Under the pieces are notes generated by a model that made no database searches, was not told the DNA's origin, and worked only from the letters and a program-made list of their open reading frames with translations. DNA of 64,000 nucleotides from Gordonia alkaliphila (GTDB lineage Bacteria; Actinomycetota; Actinomycetes; Mycobacteriales; Mycobacteriaceae), in assembly GCF_023017165.1 (NCBI RefSeq), contig NZ_JALKBW010000002.1, forward strand, positions 124,001 to 188,000, given 5' to 3'. Position 1 is the first letter of the stretch. Each line of letters begins with the position of its first letter. The position numbers were made by a program, and so were the translations under genes. Of this stretch, positions 42,694 through 52,278 are shown piece after piece.

Positions 42694-43887
42694 CCCACTC
42701 TCTCTGTGATGCCAGGTAATCAGGGAATGGCGGTGTCATAGCGTCGTAGCAACACTGCAGGCCACCAGGGGTTGCAGGTAGCACGACGGGAGACCCGGGT
42801 GGGGCTTGGACGGATGATGCTGACGGTGGCGGATCGAACGGAGATCGCCGTCGGCAGACGGGCGGGGATGACGGTCACCGCGATCGCCGAGCAGATCGGC
42901 CGGGACAAGTCGATCGTGTCGCGAGAGATCAAACGCAACGCCACCAAAGCCGGCACCTATCGCGTCATACACGCCGACAAGCAAGCGAAGGCACGACGAG
43001 CCCGCCCACAGACCAGAACGATCGACACCGACTCGGTACTCGCCGAACGAGTACGATCCGACCTGCGCGCATCGCGGACACCCAGACAGATCGCTGGCCG
43101 ATTGAAACTCGAGTCCGAAGACTCCACAGTGGACCCCATGACGGGATCACCGAACGCCCACGGACGCCGCATTTCACACGAATCGATCTATCGGTGGATC
43201 TACGCTCTCCCGAAGGGAGAGTTGGCTGCTCAGGGCATCCTGCTGCAGTCCAAACGCACCGTGCGCACACCGAGGAAGTCGGCCGGTGAGCGATCAGCGC
43301 GGATCGTGGGCATGGTCAGTATCGATGACCGCCCCGAGACAGCATCTGATCGGCGGGTGCCGGGCTGGTGGGAGGGGGATCTGATCGTCGGGAAGGCCGG
43401 CCAGTCCGCGGCGGTAACACTGGTGGAACGCACGAGCCGGTACACGCTGATCCTGGGTCTGCCAGACGGGAAGAAAGCGTCGGGTGTTGCCGATGTGCTG
43501 ATCGATCACCTGCGGGGACTACCGCAGTTCATGCGGAAAGGGCTGACGTGGGATCAAGGCACTGAGATGGCTGAGCATGCCAGCGTCACCGTCGCCGCCG
43601 ACCTGCCGATCTACTTCGCTCATCCCCGCTCACCATGGGAACGACCTACCAACGAGAACACCAACGGCCTGATCCGCGAGTACCTGCCCAAGGGCACCGA
43701 GATCCCGTCCGACCAGCTCTACCTGGAAGCGATCGCCCGCGAGCTCAATGAGCGGCCACGCCAATGCCTGGGCTTCTACACCCCGAGGGAAGCCTTCGAA
43801 CGCCTACTCAAAGACAACGTTGCTTCCACGATTTGACACCGCCAATCCCTGTTCTCCTGATTACCTGGCATCACAGAGAAAGTGGGT
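42694..43887 (+). mobile_element. IS30-family insertion sequence
   Basis: About 1.19 kb. Inverted terminal sequences of 31 bases (42694-42724 and 43857-43887) match at all but one position; the core is GTGATGCCAGGTAATCAGG. Just inside, GGCGGTGTCA is repeated, with a 6-7 base deletion on the left side. The palindromic outer part may belong to the target rather than the IS. Confidence 0.85.
42814..43836 (+). CDS. IS30-family transposase
   Basis: The product has 340 residues from the ATG at 42814; in-frame upstream starts give up to 354. The N-terminal helix-turn-helix is MTVTAIAEQIGRDKSIVSRE. DDE residues are visible in VPGWWEGDLIVGKAGQSA (Asp), GLTWDQGTEMAEH (Asp) and RPTNENTNGLIREYLPKGT (Glu), the IS30 pattern. 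It appears intact. Confidence 0.92.
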   Translation: MMLTVADRTEIAVGRRAGMTVTAIAEQIGRDKSIVSREIKRNATKAGTYRVIHADKQAKARRARPQTRTIDTDSVLAERVRSDLRASRTPRQIAGRLKLESEDSTVDPMTGSPNAHGRRISHESIYRWIYALPKGELAAQGILLQSKRTVRTPRKSAGERSARIVGMVSIDDRPETASDRRVPGWWEGDLIVGKAGQSAAVTLVERTSRYTLILGLPDGKKASGVADVLIDHLRGLPQFMRKGLTWDQGTEMAEHASVTVAADLPIYFAHPRSPWERPTNENTNGLIREYLPKGTEIPSDQLYLEAIARELNERPRQCLGFYTPREAFERLLKDNVASTI

Positions 43888-44632
43888 CTGCTGAAAGCAG
43901 AAAGAAAGAACAGTATGAGATTCACGAAGGGAGTCGGAGAGGTATCCGAGGATGTCCGGTATCGGAGGAAGCGTAGCGTACCGGAGATACCGGACATCCT
44001 CGGATACCTCGGAGACGACCGGAGTGAATCTCATACGTTTGAAAACGGATCAGGTATCTTGGAACGAAGTGAGGAGATATGGTTCTGTGGGATCAGATGA
44101 GGGATTGAAGCGAACCTGTGAGTGAAAGTCATCATCTGATTTCATAGAATCAATGATTCGTTTTCCTTTGCGGCGGGGACCGATTTTTGGAAAACCGCGA
44201 CGTTTCTTCCCACGATGTCGCCACACTCTTCCCATACCCCCAGGTCAGAGAGGTGGGGGTGGGCCGGTAATAGTTCGGGGAGGCGATTTCGGCCATTTCG
44301 GCGGGAGAAAAACATAGGTTTTCTATCCCACGTTGTCGCACATCTGTGGAGATGGGGTGGTGGCAGGGCGGGAATCAGTGGAAGTGGGAGGTGGTCGAGG
44401 CGGTTTCGTCGGTGGCCGGAGGGTGGGAATCAGGAAAACGCGGAGCGGTGAATCAGGGAAGAAGCGGGTCGGGGAAGCCGGTATTCGCGGAGAACGTGGG
44501 GCGTGGGATGTGTAAGGGAATCGGTGATGCCAGGCTCTCGGGCGGGAAACGCCGCGATGACGAATCAGGGTGATGGTGATGCGAGAGAGGCCGGGATTTA
44601 CGTGAGAGGCTCCCGTCCCCCACACACCCTTC
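43888..44632. other. 745-base non-coding tract, purine-rich strand
   Basis: No credible gene is seen. Composition differs from the surroundings: the plus strand is strongly purine-rich, with recurring GAATCAG and GGTGATG motifs, and TGATGCCAGG recurs at 44526. Several hairpins occur, notably 43914-44037, ATCAGATGA/TCATCTGAT (44092-44141) and GAATCAATGATTC (44147-44159). It could be a non-coding RNA locus or debris from a mobile element. Confidence 0.5.
43914..44037. repeat. Large two-part inverted repeat (cruciform candidate)
   Basis: The inner arms of 23 bases (43942-43964 and 43987-44009, starting GGTATCCGAGG) are perfectly complementary around a 22-base loop. The outer arms of 13 bases (GTATGAGATTCAC at 43914-43926, complement at 44025-44037) are also perfect. 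The 15-base stretches between them do not pair. This is far longer than a terminator. Confidence 0.85.
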
Positions 44633-47158
44633 TCACGACGCGAGCGATTTCATCTTCTGCCAGGACTCGTGCGCTTCCCGGATGTCGGTCTCGGTCAGCA
44701 GCAGGTAACCCCACTGGACATTCGGAGTCTTCCCGGAACTGTTCACGATGTTCGCCCAGACCTTCGCGGCGTTCTTCTTCCCCTGGACCTCGGCGGTCGG
44801 AGCGTCCTTGTCGGACTTGACTTCGACAAGCCACGCGCGCCGGACACCTTCGACTTCTTCGATCACCACGAAGTCCGGGTTGTAGGTACGGCCCTCGCGA
44901 GTCCAGGTAATCGGCAGATCGTTGCGGTGCAGACGCGCCCAGACGACGACCTCATCGGCGTTGTCGATCACCCGCGCGGTCTTGTACTCGGGAGAGGAGT
45001 CGAACGTCGCTGCCGGGTACAGCGAACGCTTCCACCCCTCGTAGGCCAGCGCGCGGTCGAACGTGGCGCGGTCGGCGGTGACGTACTCCTTCTTGGTGAT
45101 GGTGCGCGGAGAGTCGAGCGCGGCGGTCAGCACCTCGTCGTCGTAGGTCACTCCTTGCGTCCCCGCGCTGAGCAACGTCTCGCGCACCAGACCGGAGGTG
45201 CGCTGCTTGGCGCTGTCGAGGTAGGCCGACAGGTACGCCGCCGCGTCGTCACCGATCCCGTCGATCACCGCGTCAGCGATCCGCTGCGCCGCGCCCAGTT
45301 CAGCCGTCTTCCTCGGCACGCCGGGGGTGTTCAGGATCGCGGTGATGAGGTCTTCCCGCGTGGTCTCCAACGGGATGTCCACGCGACCGGCGCGCACCGT
45401 CTCGGTGTCTGTCACCCCGGTCAGTTTTCCGTGCACGCTTTCCAGGCGCGTGCGCTTCAAGTCGTCGGAGGCCGAGACCCCGATGGACCTCCCCAGTTCG
45501 GTGAACGGGGCCAGGTTCGTGATCTGGTTGAGCGTGACTTCCGGGGAGATCGGTTTCTGATCGACATACGGCAGGACGATCTTCTCGCGGTCCGCGATCA
45601 CCTCGAAGACGCGCGGCTTCTTCTCCGAAGCCTCGCGCGCCTGGCGCTCGGCTTCGGCAGTCACCTCTTCCAGCGAGGTGACCGAGACCGGTTCGGGGGC
45701 CGGACCGGGGCATCCACCCTCGCCGGAATCCTGAGCCGGCTCAGGGTTCACCGGGGCCGACTCTCCCTCTCCCGATGACGGGAAGATCGCCGGGGTGACC
45801 GGAGGGGTCTCTTCCTTCTCGATAACCGTGTTGCCCTCGGAGTCGGTGCGAGTGCTCATCCACACGGCGTAATCCACGAACTGCTCGTTCAGCGATTCGC
45901 GCTTGCGCAGGATCGCCTCGTACCGCTCGTGGGCCAGGACTTCCAGTGAGTCGAGGAACCGCACCCCGGTGTAGGAACCGAACGGCAGGCGCATGCCGCG
46001 TCCGAGAGTCTGCTCGGTCAGCACCGAGGAGATGGAGGGACGCATGGAGGCGATGACCCAGACGTTCTTCACGTCCCAGCCCTCTTTGAGCATGCCGACG
46101 CTGATGATGATCCGCACCGGGGAGGCCGGGTCTTCCACCGCTTCCAGTTTCGCCAGAGCGTCTTCCTTCGCGTCCCCGGAGAGGTTGGAATGGACCACCA
46201 GGGTCTTGCCGATCCACGCGCCGTTGTCGAACGCTTCGCTGTCGAGGATCTCGCAGAACTCGTCGGCGGCAGCAGTGGAATCAGCGATCACCAGCATGAC
46301 GGGATTGACGGTCGGCAGACCGTTCTCTTCGCAGTAGGCACGGGCGATGTCGGCCTTGCAGCGCAGCAGCGTCACCCCGTCGAGCAACTTGGTCGTGGTG
46401 TCCTTGCGGTCATCGTGACGGGCCACCAGGACGGGAGTCTTGACGTACTGATCCCTGATCGCGTCAGCCAGCGGGTAGCGGTAGACGATGAGGTCTTTCT
46501 CCGAGTCGAGCGGGGTGGCGGTCATCCCGATCACCACCTCGGGGGTCAGATCGGTGATCGTCCGGGCGAACCCGGCGCTGCGGTAACAGTGGGATTCATC
46601 GGCCAGGATCACCAGGTCTTCGAGGTTCTTCAACCACTTGTAGAGCGATCCGCCGAGGGTCTCCTGGAACTCGTGGGTTGCGCGTCCCTCGCCGGACTTG
46701 GAGGTGAGCGCCTGGACGGAGAAGACGAACAGTTTGGTCTTGGTGGTGTCGGCCATCGCCGCGACCGTGGCCGGGGACTTGAAGTTGTCGGCTGTGACCA
46801 GATAGGGCCGCGAGACCATCGAGCCGGTCAGGGACTTGCGGTGGCCGGGGGTGAAGTTCTGGATCGTCTTGTGGCGGATGGTCCGGCCCGGTGCCAGGAT
46901 CAGGAAGTTCCGCACCGGGGTCTCGATCTGCGAGAAATACTCGATCAGCCCAGCCATCACGTAGGTCTTGCCCACACCGGTAGCCGAGTCCACGACGCAC
47001 TCGAACGGCGGCGGCTCATGGTCTACGTCGAAGTGCTGGGAGGTCGCCAGGGCCACCGATTCCAGGGCTTGCCGGTTCGGCTCTCGCAAGTCCAGGCGTG
47101 CGCTGATTTCTGCGACCAGATCGAGGTCGGCCAGGCTCGGGTAAGTCATCTCGGTCAT
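44633..47158 (-). CDS. res: Type III restriction enzyme Res subunit
   Basis: The product has 841 residues. Walker A DSATGVGKT (57-65), the DESH box in VILADESHCYRS, motif III GMTATPLD, and helicase C-terminal motifs SVGMLKEGWDVKNVW and EQTLGRGMRLPFG. The C-terminus has the nuclease pattern YNPDFVVIEE then WLVEVKSDKD (PD...ExK). This is the ATP-dependent cleavage subunit of a type III R-M enzyme. It overlaps the mod stop by 4 bases (ATGA), so the two are coupled. It is complete and likely functional. Confidence 0.95.
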   Translation of the reverse strand: MTEMTYPSLADLDLVAEISARLDLREPNRQALESVALATSQHFDVDHEPPPFECVVDSATGVGKTYVMAGLIEYFSQIETPVRNFLILAPGRTIRHKTIQNFTPGHRKSLTGSMVSRPYLVTADNFKSPATVAAMADTTKTKLFVFSVQALTSKSGEGRATHEFQETLGGSLYKWLKNLEDLVILADESHCYRSAGFARTITDLTPEVVIGMTATPLDSEKDLIVYRYPLADAIRDQYVKTPVLVARHDDRKDTTTKLLDGVTLLRCKADIARAYCEENGLPTVNPVMLVIADSTAAADEFCEILDSEAFDNGAWIGKTLVVHSNLSGDAKEDALAKLEAVEDPASPVRIIISVGMLKEGWDVKNVWVIASMRPSISSVLTEQTLGRGMRLPFGSYTGVRFLDSLEVLAHERYEAILRKRESLNEQFVDYAVWMSTRTDSEGNTVIEKEETPPVTPAIFPSSGEGESAPVNPEPAQDSGEGGCPGPAPEPVSVTSLEEVTAEAERQAREASEKKPRVFEVIADREKIVLPYVDQKPISPEVTLNQITNLAPFTELGRSIGVSASDDLKRTRLESVHGKLTGVTDTETVRAGRVDIPLETTREDLITAILNTPGVPRKTAELGAAQRIADAVIDGIGDDAAAYLSAYLDSAKQRTSGLVRETLLSAGTQGVTYDDEVLTAALDSPRTITKKEYVTADRATFDRALAYEGWKRSLYPAATFDSSPEYKTARVIDNADEVVVWARLHRNDLPITWTREGRTYNPDFVVIEEVEGVRRAWLVEVKSDKDAPTAEVQGKKNAAKVWANIVNSSGKTPNVQWGYLLLTETDIREAHESWQKMKSLAS

Positions 47159-49368
47159 CGGGTCTCTCCTTCGGCGGGAGCCGTGGTGGTGTCGGGCGCG
47201 GAGGTCTGGGCCACGTCACGCCGGAACGGGGAACGGGTGGCCTGAGAGCGCCTGTAGCGGTCCAGAACCGAGGCCGGGATGGTGTGGAGGGTCGAACCCT
47301 TCCGGGCCGTCCTGAGCGCGTCTGCGGCCTCGGGATCGACCTGTGTGGCCCAGACCGAGACCACCGCATCCTCGGGCAGCAGATCGGTGATCGAGGCGAT
47401 GGTCGAGGCGCGCACCAGACCGTCGATGACGACGTACCGGGTCTTGCCCTGGGCGGCGGCGAAGATTCCCTCGGGGGCATACCGCACCCCCAACTGAGCA
47501 CACATCGCTTCGGCCAGTTCCCCATTCACCGCCCAGTCCGCCAGGAACACGCGGCCTTGCTCCTCGGTGAACATGGACTCGCGGACGACCAGGTGCCGGA
47601 ATCCCCCGCCACCGTGCCAGTTGGTCACCGTCTCGTCGCGGGTCTTGGCAGCCTTGCGGAGTGCGCGAGCGGCCTCGGGCATGAGGTCGATGGTGCCGGA
47701 GTCCTCGTCGTCTGAGTCCGCAGTCGTAGCCTTTCCGACCTTGCCCAGCAGCCGCAGCAGAGTCTTCTGCTCCTCGGGGTCCAGGGCCGGGGTGGCGGAC
47801 TTGCCTTGGGCGCGGATCGCAGCGGCAGTCTTCTTGAACAGGTCGAGGGGGATCTCGACCTCCTTGGCGAACTTGCCGAGAACACTGAGAAACTCCTGAG
47901 CCGGCTCAGGTTCCACCCCGTCCGGCAACTCCACTCCCTCGGCGGCGATTCGGGTGGTCGTGGTGGTGATCCCGCCCGGATCGTCACCGTCGATGACCTT
48001 GCGGAGCCTGGGCAGTGTGTAGCGTGCGACGGTCTCGGGGAGCAGTTCGGAGGTGACCCAGCGACGGCCCATCTTCTGCGCCACGGCAGCGGTGGTGCCA
48101 GACCCCGCGAAGCAGTCGAGCACGATGTCGCCGGGGTTCGTGGCGATATGGATGATTCGTTGCAGCAGGCGCTCGGGCTTGGGAGTGTCGAAAGCATGAT
48201 CGCCAGGAAACAGCGCTTTGATTTCCGACTTCGCCGTACGGTTCGATCCAACCTCGCTGAACTGCCACCAACTCGTCGGAACCGATCCTCCCGTAGGGAT
48301 ACGGAGTTTGAACCCTATTCCACCCTCACCACCGGACCGCAACACGATATCGGGCCAATTCCCAGCGGCATATCGCTCCCGAGCCTGTTGAGCGGCTTCA
48401 TCTAGCGGCACGGCAAGCATGACGGCGGTGACAGCCTCACGGATTTGATCGACCCCGACTCCGCACACCTCTGCGCGAGCGTCAGCGTCGTTGATATCCC
48501 GCAACTCGTAGGGCGCGTACTCTGACATCTGCGCGAGAATCCAGTCCTGGGACTTCGCCCAGTGTCGGCTCTTTGTGGGATAGATGAGACGGCCAGTTAT
48601 CGGGTGTTGAATGGCATGAATGTAGTCGTGGTGCTTGCGGTCACCCCGGACTGTTGGATTATTGTCAAACCATCGGTCCAGATCACCGTCAGGTGACGTG
48701 TACTTCGTGTCAAGCGCCGCCGCTCGATCCATTCGGTTTGGCCGCCAGTTTGCAGACTTTCGGTATACAAGCAATACGTCATGAGCAATCGAGACGCCCT
48801 GATTGTTACTACGGCTCGCATCAGATTTCTGCCATGCAACCTCAGCGACGAAGTTGTCAATCCCCAGCACCTCGTCCATCACCATCCGGCAGCGGTGAAC
48901 CTCCACATGGTCAAGGTGAACCCAGACCGAGCCATCCTCGGCCAGCAGCGGCATGATCTGGTCGAGGCGGTCCCGGAGCATGGTCAGCCAGATCGAATGG
49001 TCGATGTTGTCGTCGTAGTTGTCGAACGTCTGTCCCGTATTGAACGGCGGGTCGATATAGACGCACCTCACCTTGCCGAGATACTCATCGGCGTACTCGG
49101 GAATCTTCGCCAGCGAGTCCAGGACGTGCATCGAGTCCCCGGTGATGAGCAGGTTGTCCGTGGTGGGAGCCGGGAGGTCGTCGGGGCGCTCCTCGGGGAT
49201 GTCGGCCTCGTACGCGCCCATCTCATCCAGCAGCCGCACTTCGGCCACCCGGTAATCGCCGGGGTCCACGAACGTGTAGTCGTACTTGCCGTCCCCGACC
49301 GATAGGAGCGCCTTGTCCTTGTCGGTCCAGGTGAGTTCGAGTGCGCCTGAGTGTCGCGTGCCTGCCAC
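47155..49368 (-). CDS. mod: Type III DNA methyltransferase Mod subunit
   Basis: The product has 737 residues. Beta-class N6-adenine methyltransferase order: DPPFNTG (motif IV, 106-112) before DCFAGSGTTAAVAQKM (motif I, about 410). The variable segment between (about 170-390) is the target recognition domain. The C-terminal part is longer than usual and acidic in places. It pairs with Res to form a Mod2Res type complex, methylating one strand of an asymmetric site. The site cannot be predicted. It lies between two ISL3 copies, suggesting capture by mobile elements. Confidence 0.95.
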   Translation of the reverse strand: MAGTRHSGALELTWTDKDKALLSVGDGKYDYTFVDPGDYRVAEVRLLDEMGAYEADIPEERPDDLPAPTTDNLLITGDSMHVLDSLAKIPEYADEYLGKVRCVYIDPPFNTGQTFDNYDDNIDHSIWLTMLRDRLDQIMPLLAEDGSVWVHLDHVEVHRCRMVMDEVLGIDNFVAEVAWQKSDASRSNNQGVSIAHDVLLVYRKSANWRPNRMDRAAALDTKYTSPDGDLDRWFDNNPTVRGDRKHHDYIHAIQHPITGRLIYPTKSRHWAKSQDWILAQMSEYAPYELRDINDADARAEVCGVGVDQIREAVTAVMLAVPLDEAAQQARERYAAGNWPDIVLRSGGEGGIGFKLRIPTGGSVPTSWWQFSEVGSNRTAKSEIKALFPGDHAFDTPKPERLLQRIIHIATNPGDIVLDCFAGSGTTAAVAQKMGRRWVTSELLPETVARYTLPRLRKVIDGDDPGGITTTTTRIAAEGVELPDGVEPEPAQEFLSVLGKFAKEVEIPLDLFKKTAAAIRAQGKSATPALDPEEQKTLLRLLGKVGKATTADSDDEDSGTIDLMPEAARALRKAAKTRDETVTNWHGGGGFRHLVVRESMFTEEQGRVFLADWAVNGELAEAMCAQLGVRYAPEGIFAAAQGKTRYVVIDGLVRASTIASITDLLPEDAVVSVWATQVDPEAADALRTARKGSTLHTIPASVLDRYRRSQATRSPFRRDVAQTSAPDTTTAPAEGETR

Positions 49369-49458
49369 GAGAATCGTCCTGTCTCTTGGGTTCCGGTTGA
49401 ACAGTAGTGGAGCGGGTGTGAGCGCGGTCGGTGCCCACGCCGGTTGGTCGGTCGGAGG

Positions 49459-49905
49459 TCAGCAGGGGTAGGGCTGGCCGATGGCATCGCAGGCACCACG
49501 CTGGTTCGCCTCGCTCAGTTCCTCGGGCGAGTTGTAACCGATGTCGCCCTTCGGGGTCCAGGGACACTGTTCCATCAACTCACCGGTCACACTGTTGGCG
49601 ACCCAATGACAGCCCTCGGGAAGTTCTGGCTGTGCCGCTTCGGGCAGCGGCTCGGTGTAGACCGGTTCCTCGGGGGCCGCTTCTTCGGGTGCCACCGGCC
49701 CCTCGGTTTCCTTCGCTTCGGATTCCTTGGCTGGCGGGGTGGCCGTGGTGTGATCGGACGTGACCGGTGATTCGGTCGTCGTACTGGTGAGCGGTGAGTG
49801 CGGGGCGGAATCGTCTACCCCTGATCCGCAGCCGGTAAGGACCAGGACAGCAGATAGGGCGGACAGGGCGGACAGGGCGAGTGCGGGTTTCGGATTCATC
49901 TTCAT
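49459..49905 (-). CDS. Lipoprotein with C-terminal Cys-containing motif
   Basis: The product has 148 residues. Lys-rich start, hydrophobic stretch and lipobox LTGC at about residue 26, so it is lipid-anchored. A Thr/Pro/Glu-rich disordered linker follows, then a compact end CHWVANSVTGELMEQCPWTP and GACDAIGQPYPC with four Cys, probably two disulfides. Function unknown. It is upstream of mod, in the same direction. Confidence 0.78.
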   Translation of the reverse strand: MKMNPKPALALSALSALSAVLVLTGCGSGVDDSAPHSPLTSTTTESPVTSDHTTATPPAKESEAKETEGPVAPEEAAPEEPVYTEPLPEAAQPELPEGCHWVANSVTGELMEQCPWTPKGDIGYNSPEELSEANQRGACDAIGQPYPC

Positions 49906-49963
49906 ACCGGGAAACTAGGCTCCTGCGATCCTGGTGACCGCGCGCCCATAGGGGCGGATTTCC

Positions 49964-51416
49964 GGCTCTTCGGATCTAAGAGTGCGTAGGTGAGGTTCGG
50001 GACGAGCGCGGGCGACCACAAGATGTAGGTGGGCCCTGGGGTGTGATCATGGAAGTTCCTCAACAACCCCGACGCACACCACAGGACCCATGGCTGAGCT
50101 TACTTCCGATGTTGCCGACACGATCTGCCGAACCGTCGAGTTGGGCGTGACGATCACCGGTGCGGCCGTCGGCGCCGATGACCGGACCCACATTTTCTGC
50201 GAGGTCCTCGACCCCGATCGACGCTGCCCGGACTGCAATATGGCAGGTCAACCACGCGATCGGGTCGTACGGGTCCTGACCGACACGCCCGCCGCCGGCT
50301 ATCCAGTCCTCCTGCACGTGGCGGTTCCGCGGTTCGTCTGCCACACCAGCGACTGCTCCAGGTCGGTCTTCCGCGCGAGGATCGACCACATCGCCCGACC
50401 GCGAGCAGTGGTCACGACCAGGACCGAACGCTGGATTTTGCAGCGCATCGTGGTCGACAAGATGAGCGTGGCCGCCGTGGCCGCGAACCTCGCGATCTCG
50501 TGGAACACGGTCAACCAGATCGCTACAGACGCCGCTCGCGCCTTGGTCTACGACGGCGACCACCTCGACGGGGTCCGCTGCCTCGGTGCGGACGAGCACA
50601 AGTGGAAACATGTTCGCGGACAAGGGGAACCGAGTTTCGTCACGGTCCTGATCGACCTGACTCCGGTCATCGACGGGACAGGTCCGGCACGGCTGCTCGA
50701 CATGATCGGCGGACGATCCAAACAGGTCCTCAAGCAGTGGATGCAGGCGCGAGACCAACGGTTCCGGGATCGGATCAAGGTCGTGGCGATGGACGGATTC
50801 ACCGGCTACAAGAGCGCCACCACCGAAGAACTCCCCACCGCTCGGGTGGTGATGGATCCGTTCCACGTCGTACACCTGGCCGCGAGCAAACTCGACCAGT
50901 GCCGGCAACGGGTCCAGCAGCAGGTGTGTGGGCACCGCGGCCGCAAAGACGACCCGCTCTACAAGATCCGCCGGATCCTGCACACCCGCACCGAACTCCT
51001 CACCGACAAACAGAAGATCCGCCTATTCGAGTCGTTGACCAGCCACGACGCACACGCCGCCGTGGAGATCACCCATCAGGTGTATCAGCAACTCATCGCC
51101 GCCTACGAACACCGACACCGCCGCGAGGGCAAGAAACTCATGTACAAGATCCTGCGACGGATCCGCACCGGACTACCCGCCGGCCTGACCGAGCTCGCTC
51201 AACTCGGACGAAGCCTATGGAACAGGCGCGCCGACATCCTCGCCTACTTCGACACCGGCGTCTCCAACGGACCCGTCGAAGCCATCAACGGACGCCTCGA
51301 ACACCTCCGCGGAATCGCCCAGGGCTTCCGCAACCTCGACCACTACATCTTGCGGTCCCTACTGCATTCCGGTCAGCTCGCCGAAAGGGTCAACGCACTC
51401 TGAAATACGAAGAGCC
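49964..51416 (+). mobile_element. ISL3-family insertion sequence, copy 2
   Basis: 1,453 bp, almost identical to copy 1 but inverted. The left end GGCTCTTCGGATCT is intact; the right end is mutated (ATACGAAGAGCC). With copy 1 it brackets 42416-49963, giving a 10.45-kb composite-like unit. The outer flanks do not show a shared octamer. Confidence 0.9.
50090..51403 (+). CDS. ISL3-family transposase, copy 2
   Basis: The product has 437 residues, differing from copy 1 at a few positions, including LGADEHKWK for LGVDEHKWK and the C-terminal LAERVNAL for LAGRINAL. All DDE regions are retained, so it is probably active. Confidence 0.95.
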   Translation: MAELTSDVADTICRTVELGVTITGAAVGADDRTHIFCEVLDPDRRCPDCNMAGQPRDRVVRVLTDTPAAGYPVLLHVAVPRFVCHTSDCSRSVFRARIDHIARPRAVVTTRTERWILQRIVVDKMSVAAVAANLAISWNTVNQIATDAARALVYDGDHLDGVRCLGADEHKWKHVRGQGEPSFVTVLIDLTPVIDGTGPARLLDMIGGRSKQVLKQWMQARDQRFRDRIKVVAMDGFTGYKSATTEELPTARVVMDPFHVVHLAASKLDQCRQRVQQQVCGHRGRKDDPLYKIRRILHTRTELLTDKQKIRLFESLTSHDAHAAVEITHQVYQQLIAAYEHRHRREGKKLMYKILRRIRTGLPAGLTELAQLGRSLWNRRADILAYFDTGVSNGPVEAINGRLEHLRGIAQGFRNLDHYILRSLLHSGQLAERVNAL

Positions 51417-51483
51417 AGTGAACTGCCGCGTAGCGCTCCTTGGTCTCAGCGGGAAGATCGTTATAGGTGCGTGGAATGCTCAC
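51417..51483 (-). pseudogene. 5' remnant of a gene cut by ISL3 copy 2
   Basis: On the minus strand a GTG at 51483 encodes MSIPRTYNDLPAETKERYAA followed by VH, then meets the IS end at 51416. The coherent composition suggests the start of a lost gene. Confidence 0.4.
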
Positions 51484-51666
51484 AGGCGCGTCTCTCTGAT
51501 CGTCGGGTGGCACGGAACTGGCCCGTGCCGTAGTTCATGGTTCCACAGTGTGCCGACAGCCCCAATGTCTCCGCAGGTGGGGCGGCCGGAGGAAGGGACC
51601 CCGGTCGCAGCCCTCAACGTGAGTTCATCCGACCCCCTGCCCCATGCTGTCGAGCGCGTGACCGTA

Positions 51667-51843
51667 TTAGGGGCCGACGGGGCGCGTGTCGGCGCACGCG
51701 CAGTCGGGGCACGCCCCGTTCTCACAGTCACAGCCCTCGCACGGACAGCCGCAGGTAGCGCAGCTCTCCACGCCACACCCGCACGTCAAGCAAACGTCGT
51801 CGACGCACAGGCACGCCTCTGTGCAGGAGGAACACCCACACAC
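51667..51843 (-). CDS. Cysteine-dense small protein (metallothionein-like composition)
   Basis: From the GTG at 51843 the product has 58 residues, 17 of them Cys, arranged as CxC and CxxC: MCGCSSCTEACLC, LTCGCGVESCATCGCPCEGC and ENGACPDCACAD. The frame is open upstream to 52005, adding two more Cys (DACCDV), but that part overlaps another gene and no ribosome site is obvious. Such density fits metal binding (zinc, copper or cadmium) or a heavily crosslinked peptide. Known mycobacterial metallothionein MymT has a different pattern. The start is uncertain. Confidence 0.55.
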   Translation of the reverse strand: MCGCSSCTEACLCVDDVCLTCGCGVESCATCGCPCEGCDCENGACPDCACADTRPVGP

Positions 51844-51904
51844 GTCGCAGCAAGCGTCGCCAACGGCGACTGCGACGACTGGGAACTCAACTAGGGCGTC
51901 ACAG

Positions 51905-52060
51905 CTAGACGCGGGGGCCGCCCGTGTCGTCGTCCCAGATGAGCCGGTACGCACTGTGCGAATCGGGGTGGCCGGCCTCCTTGGAGCAGATCCAAGTCCG
52001 CCCATCCAGGTCGTGGTGAGTGCTTTGGCACTGCACTCGCTGTCTTCTCCCCATGATCAT
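51905..52060 (-). CDS. Small Cys/His protein
   Basis: The product has 51 residues from the ATG at 52060 (or 52054): MIMGRRQRVQCQSTHHDLDG, then RTWICSKEAGHPDSHSAYRL and IWDDDTGG. Two Cys and several His (STHH, GHPDSH) are spaced like a zinc-binding finger. It is followed 61 bases later by the Cys-dense frame and could be co-transcribed. It was identified from composition. Confidence 0.5.
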   Translation of the reverse strand: MIMGRRQRVQCQSTHHDLDGRTWICSKEAGHPDSHSAYRLIWDDDTGGPRV

Positions 52061-52278
52061 GACTGCAGTGTTTCACCTGTCGCCTACGCCCGGCGCAGGT
52101 CGCCGATCCGGGCGCGATCGGGGCCGGTATCTCCTCCACCAGACGGTGAACTGGCGGATCCGGGAGGGCCCCGGCAACTGCGAAGATGTCCACCATCCAT
52201 TGGGCTCATATGCGTGAGTCCTCACGACGCGGCAAAATGCTTCGTCACGAACTACTACCGCGAGAGAGAGGACTGGCA

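Noticed and set aside
40956..51424. Target duplications of the two ISL3 copies, or evidence of inversion between them
   Set aside because: The flanking octamers (AGAAATGG, TCTATAAC, GGATTTCC, AGTGAACT) do not match in any direct or inverted pairing.
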